Shown piece after piece: positions 5,382-7,094 of a stretch of 7,094 nt of DNA (within the stretch, counting starts at the first letter, position 1; each line of letters begins with the position of its first letter). This stretch comes from Flavobacteriaceae bacterium UBA5079 (lineage in GTDB: Bacteria; Bacteroidota; Bacteroidia; Flavobacteriales; Flavobacteriaceae): assembly GCA_002414705.1 (NCBI GenBank), contig DIAL01000154.1:1-7094 (forward strand). Reading direction: 5' to 3'. The translations under genes were made by a program, and so were the position numbers. The notes under the pieces were generated by a model. That model ran no database searches and was not told the DNA's origin. It saw nothing but the letters and a program-made list of their open reading frames with translations.

Positions 5382-6542
5382 CTAGTAAGACATCTTAACT
5401 ATAGTTTCCACTTTATCAGGCGTTAAATTTTTATGTTCACCTAATCCTAACCAACCACGATCCGTGAAGCGTTTTGCAATTTCTTCGGCTGTTCCTTCAA
5501 AATCTTGAGTATAATCTGACAACTTTGTATCGATTTCTAATTCATGTAAAAACCCTTCCGTTTTTATAATAGCAGCTTTAGCTTTTTCATCAATGCTACC
5601 TTCTTGAATATTCCAAACCCGTTCAGCATATTGTGCTAGTTTATCTTTCTTTGCTTCAAAATTAAACCTGTAATGACTAGGTGCTATAATGGCTAAAGTT
5701 CTGGCATGGTCAATACCGAAGAGTGCTGTGAGTTCATGACCAATTCCATGAATAGCCCAATCTGTTGGAACGCCTTTTTGTATTAAACCATTTAAAGCCA
5801 TAGTACAACTCCACATAAAATTAGATGCAGCTACATAATCTTTTGGATTTTTTATTATTCTAGGAGCCACTTCAATAAGTGTTTGTAGAATACTTTCTGC
5901 AAAACGGTCTTGCAATAAAGCACCCATTGGATAAGTCATATATTGCTCTAACACGTGCATGAAAGCATCCGTTAAGCCGTTTGCTAATTGGCGTTTAGGT
6001 ATAGACGCAATCACTTGAGGGTCTAATATTGAAAATTTAGGAAATAAACCTGGACCTCCCATTCCTAATTTTTGTTTTGTTTCCTTTCGTGTGATGACTG
6101 CTCCTGAATTCATTTCAGATCCTGTTGCTGGAAGCGTTAAAACAGTTCCAAATGGCATCCCTACTTCTGTTCTTATATTTTTGGATAGAATATCCCAAGG
6201 CGTATCACCTTTAAATAAAGCTGCAGCTGATAAAAATTTGGTACCATCAATTACAGAACCACCACCAACGGCTAATAAATACGTGATGTTTTCTTCTTTT
6301 ATTACTTGTAAAGCATCCAATAAGACGGCATATTCTGGATTTGCAGGAATACCACCAAATTCAATTACTTCTACTTTCGATAAAGCAGATTTTACCTGCT
6401 CATAAATACCATTTTTCTTAATACTTCCACCGCCATAAACCAATAACACTTTGGCTTTATTTGGAATTTCTGCTTCTAATTTTTGTATGGAATCTTTACC
6501 AAAAATAATTTTAGTAGGATTTTTAAAATCAAAATTATTCAT
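5382..6542 (-). CDS. yqhD: NADPH-dependent iron/zinc alcohol dehydrogenase (aldehyde reductase), YqhD/BDH type
   Basis: This is a complete 386-aa group III metal-dependent alcohol dehydrogenase, one residue shorter than E. coli YqhD (387) and similar along its whole length. The N-terminal Rossmann-like domain carries VYGGGSIKKNG (35-45) and VGGGSVIDGTKF (92-103), which bind the nicotinamide nucleotide; the first GGGS is typical of NADPH-preferring YqhD/BDH enzymes. TLPATGSEMNSGAVI (136-150) is the family segment near the active site. The metal ligands line up as Asp192, His196 (TDAFMHVLEQ), His265 (WAIHGIGHE) and His279 (GIDHA), all present. The expected reaction is reduction of short-chain and toxic aldehydes to alcohols in the cytoplasm. 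A purine-rich stretch, AGAAAGATAAG, precedes the ATG. It lies 46 bp after the nitroreductase stop, so the two are probably co-transcribed. Physiological substrate and metal (Fe or Zn) are not determined by sequence. Confidence 0.94.
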   Translation of the reverse strand: MNNFDFKNPTKIIFGKDSIQKLEAEIPNKAKVLLVYGGGSIKKNGIYEQVKSALSKVEVIEFGGIPANPEYAVLLDALQVIKEENITYLLAVGGGSVIDGTKFLSAAALFKGDTPWDILSKNIRTEVGMPFGTVLTLPATGSEMNSGAVITRKETKQKLGMGGPGLFPKFSILDPQVIASIPKRQLANGLTDAFMHVLEQYMTYPMGALLQDRFAESILQTLIEVAPRIIKNPKDYVAASNFMWSCTMALNGLIQKGVPTDWAIHGIGHELTALFGIDHARTLAIIAPSHYRFNFEAKKDKLAQYAERVWNIQEGSIDEKAKAAIIKTEGFLHELEIDTKLSDYTQDFEGTAEEIAKRFTDRGWLGLGEHKNLTPDKVETIVKMSY

Positions 6543-6588
6543 CTTATCTTTCTAATTTAATCTATTAAATGAGTTGTAATGTTTAGGA

Positions 6589-7094
6589 TTATTCTATAAC
6601 AGTAACCAAATCTTCCATTGGTTTTCTAACCTTTTTAAGGTTTACTAACCAATCTGAATCTTCTTGTCTATATCCAATGGGTAATAAAACAGCACTACGT
6701 AATCCTTTTTCACGAAGGCCTAAAATTTCATCTACAGCAGCTGGATCAAAACCTTCAATTGGCGTAGCATCTACCCCCTCAAAAGCAGCGGCTATAATTG
6801 CTTGCGAAAATGCAATATATGCTTGTTTTGCAGCATGATTAAAATTTTCTTCAGCATCTTTTTGAGGATATGAGCTCAATAGCATTTGTCGGTAGTTTTC
6901 CCAACCTTCGTTTTTAAAACCACGAATTTCATTGGTTAAATCGAACATATAATTAATTCTATCTGTTGTATAGGTATCCCAAGCTGCAAAAACGAGTAGG
7001 TGGGAGCAGTCAGTAATTACTGATTGGTTCCAAGCTATTGGTCTTATTTTTTCTTTGATTTCTTGATTTTTAACTACAAAAATCTCAAAAGGTT
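6589..7094 (-). CDS. NfsB-like FMN-dependent nitroreductase, 5' end cut by window
   Basis: 167 residues of the C-terminal part are visible and the frame stays open to the window edge, so the gene begins outside. An internal Met at 6948 is not the start, because homology continues upstream of it (PFEIFVVKNQ, IRPIAWNQSVITDCSHLLVF). By comparison with E. coli NfsB (217 aa), about 45-50 N-terminal residues are missing, including the Arg/Ser/Lys FMN-phosphate contacts. Visible family marks are PIEGFDPAAVDEILGLREKG (fragment 111-130), matching NfsB PIEGFDAA...GLKEKG, and NLKKVRKP near the C-terminus (Lys154 and Arg156, equivalent to the NfsB FMN-contacting Lys-x-Arg). The expected activity is NAD(P)H-dependent two-electron reduction of nitroaromatics, quinones or other electrophiles. 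The YqhD-type dehydrogenase follows 46 bp downstream, suggesting a shared detoxification operon whose promoter lies outside the window. Confidence 0.92.
   Translation of the reverse strand, partial: PFEIFVVKNQEIKEKIRPIAWNQSVITDCSHLLVFAAWDTYTTDRINYMFDLTNEIRGFKNEGWENYRQMLLSSYPQKDAEENFNHAAKQAYIAFSQAIIAAAFEGVDATPIEGFDPAAVDEILGLREKGLRSAVLLPIGYRQEDSDWLVNLKKVRKPMEDLVTVIE

Noticed and set aside
6091..6405. Plus-strand open frame of about 104 codons opposite the alcohol dehydrogenase, and similar ones at 1087-1299, 1926-2153 and 2213-2437
   Set aside because: They are antisense to well-supported genes, show no recognisable domain or plausible composition, and have no upstream signals.
6589..6948. A separate 119-aa protein starting at the internal ATG 6948
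   Set aside because: The same frame stays open to the window edge and encodes matching nitroreductase sequence upstream of that Met, so this is the C-terminal part of a longer gene.
1..7094. CRISPR arrays, tRNA or rRNA genes, insertion sequences, phage or integron signals
   Set aside because: No regular repeat array, cloverleaf-like sequence, transposase or integrase coding, or terminal inverted repeats were seen; the window is densely filled with ordinary single-strand operons.

Overview
The window looks like chromosomal DNA of a marine or soil Flavobacteriaceae-type member of the Bacteroidota. The base composition is AT-rich, lipoprotein signals end in SC, Shine-Dalgarno sequences are weak or absent, and two promoter-like sites match the Bacteroidota -7 consensus TAnnTTTG. 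Every gene I can support lies on the minus strand, so the window is best read from right to left. The genus cannot be fixed from the sequence alone.

Right part (about 5382-7094): the 3' portion of an NfsB-like FMN nitroreductase, cut by the window edge, is followed 46 bp later by a complete YqhD-type iron/zinc alcohol dehydrogenase with an intact GGGS nucleotide motif and metal-ligand set. The two probably form one transcript for NAD(P)H-dependent reduction of reactive electrophiles such as nitro compounds, quinones and aldehydes.

Middle (about 4970-5381): a 167-bp spacer carries a promoter-like site for a 55-residue single-span membrane protein. That gene is followed by a 12-bp inverted repeat with a short T-run (a likely terminator). 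The same stretch runs directly into the promoter of the next operon, where TACTTTTG abuts a TTAACC-N4-GGTTAA palindrome, a good candidate operator for the TetR regulator just downstream.

Left part (1-4969): a tightly packed efflux operon of the CecR-YbhGFSR type. The order is TetR/AcrR regulator, TolC-type outer-membrane channel, lipid-anchored HlyD/YbhG-type adaptor, an unrecognised small lipoprotein, and two separate ABC ATPases, the second running off the left edge. Spacings are 4, 2, 27, 2 and 33 bp. In E. coli YbhF both ATPase domains are in one polypeptide; here they are two genes. The membrane permeases (YbhS/YbhR counterparts) are not in the window and are expected just beyond position 1. 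Together the products would form an inner membrane-periplasm-outer membrane export path repressed by its own TetR protein.

The most interesting points are the strongly asymmetric ATPase pair, in which Q-loop, H-loop and signature losses all fall in the same composite ATP site; the lipoprotein with a Cys-x-Met...His...His motif embedded in the efflux operon; and the compact terminator/promoter/operator array at 4974-5041.
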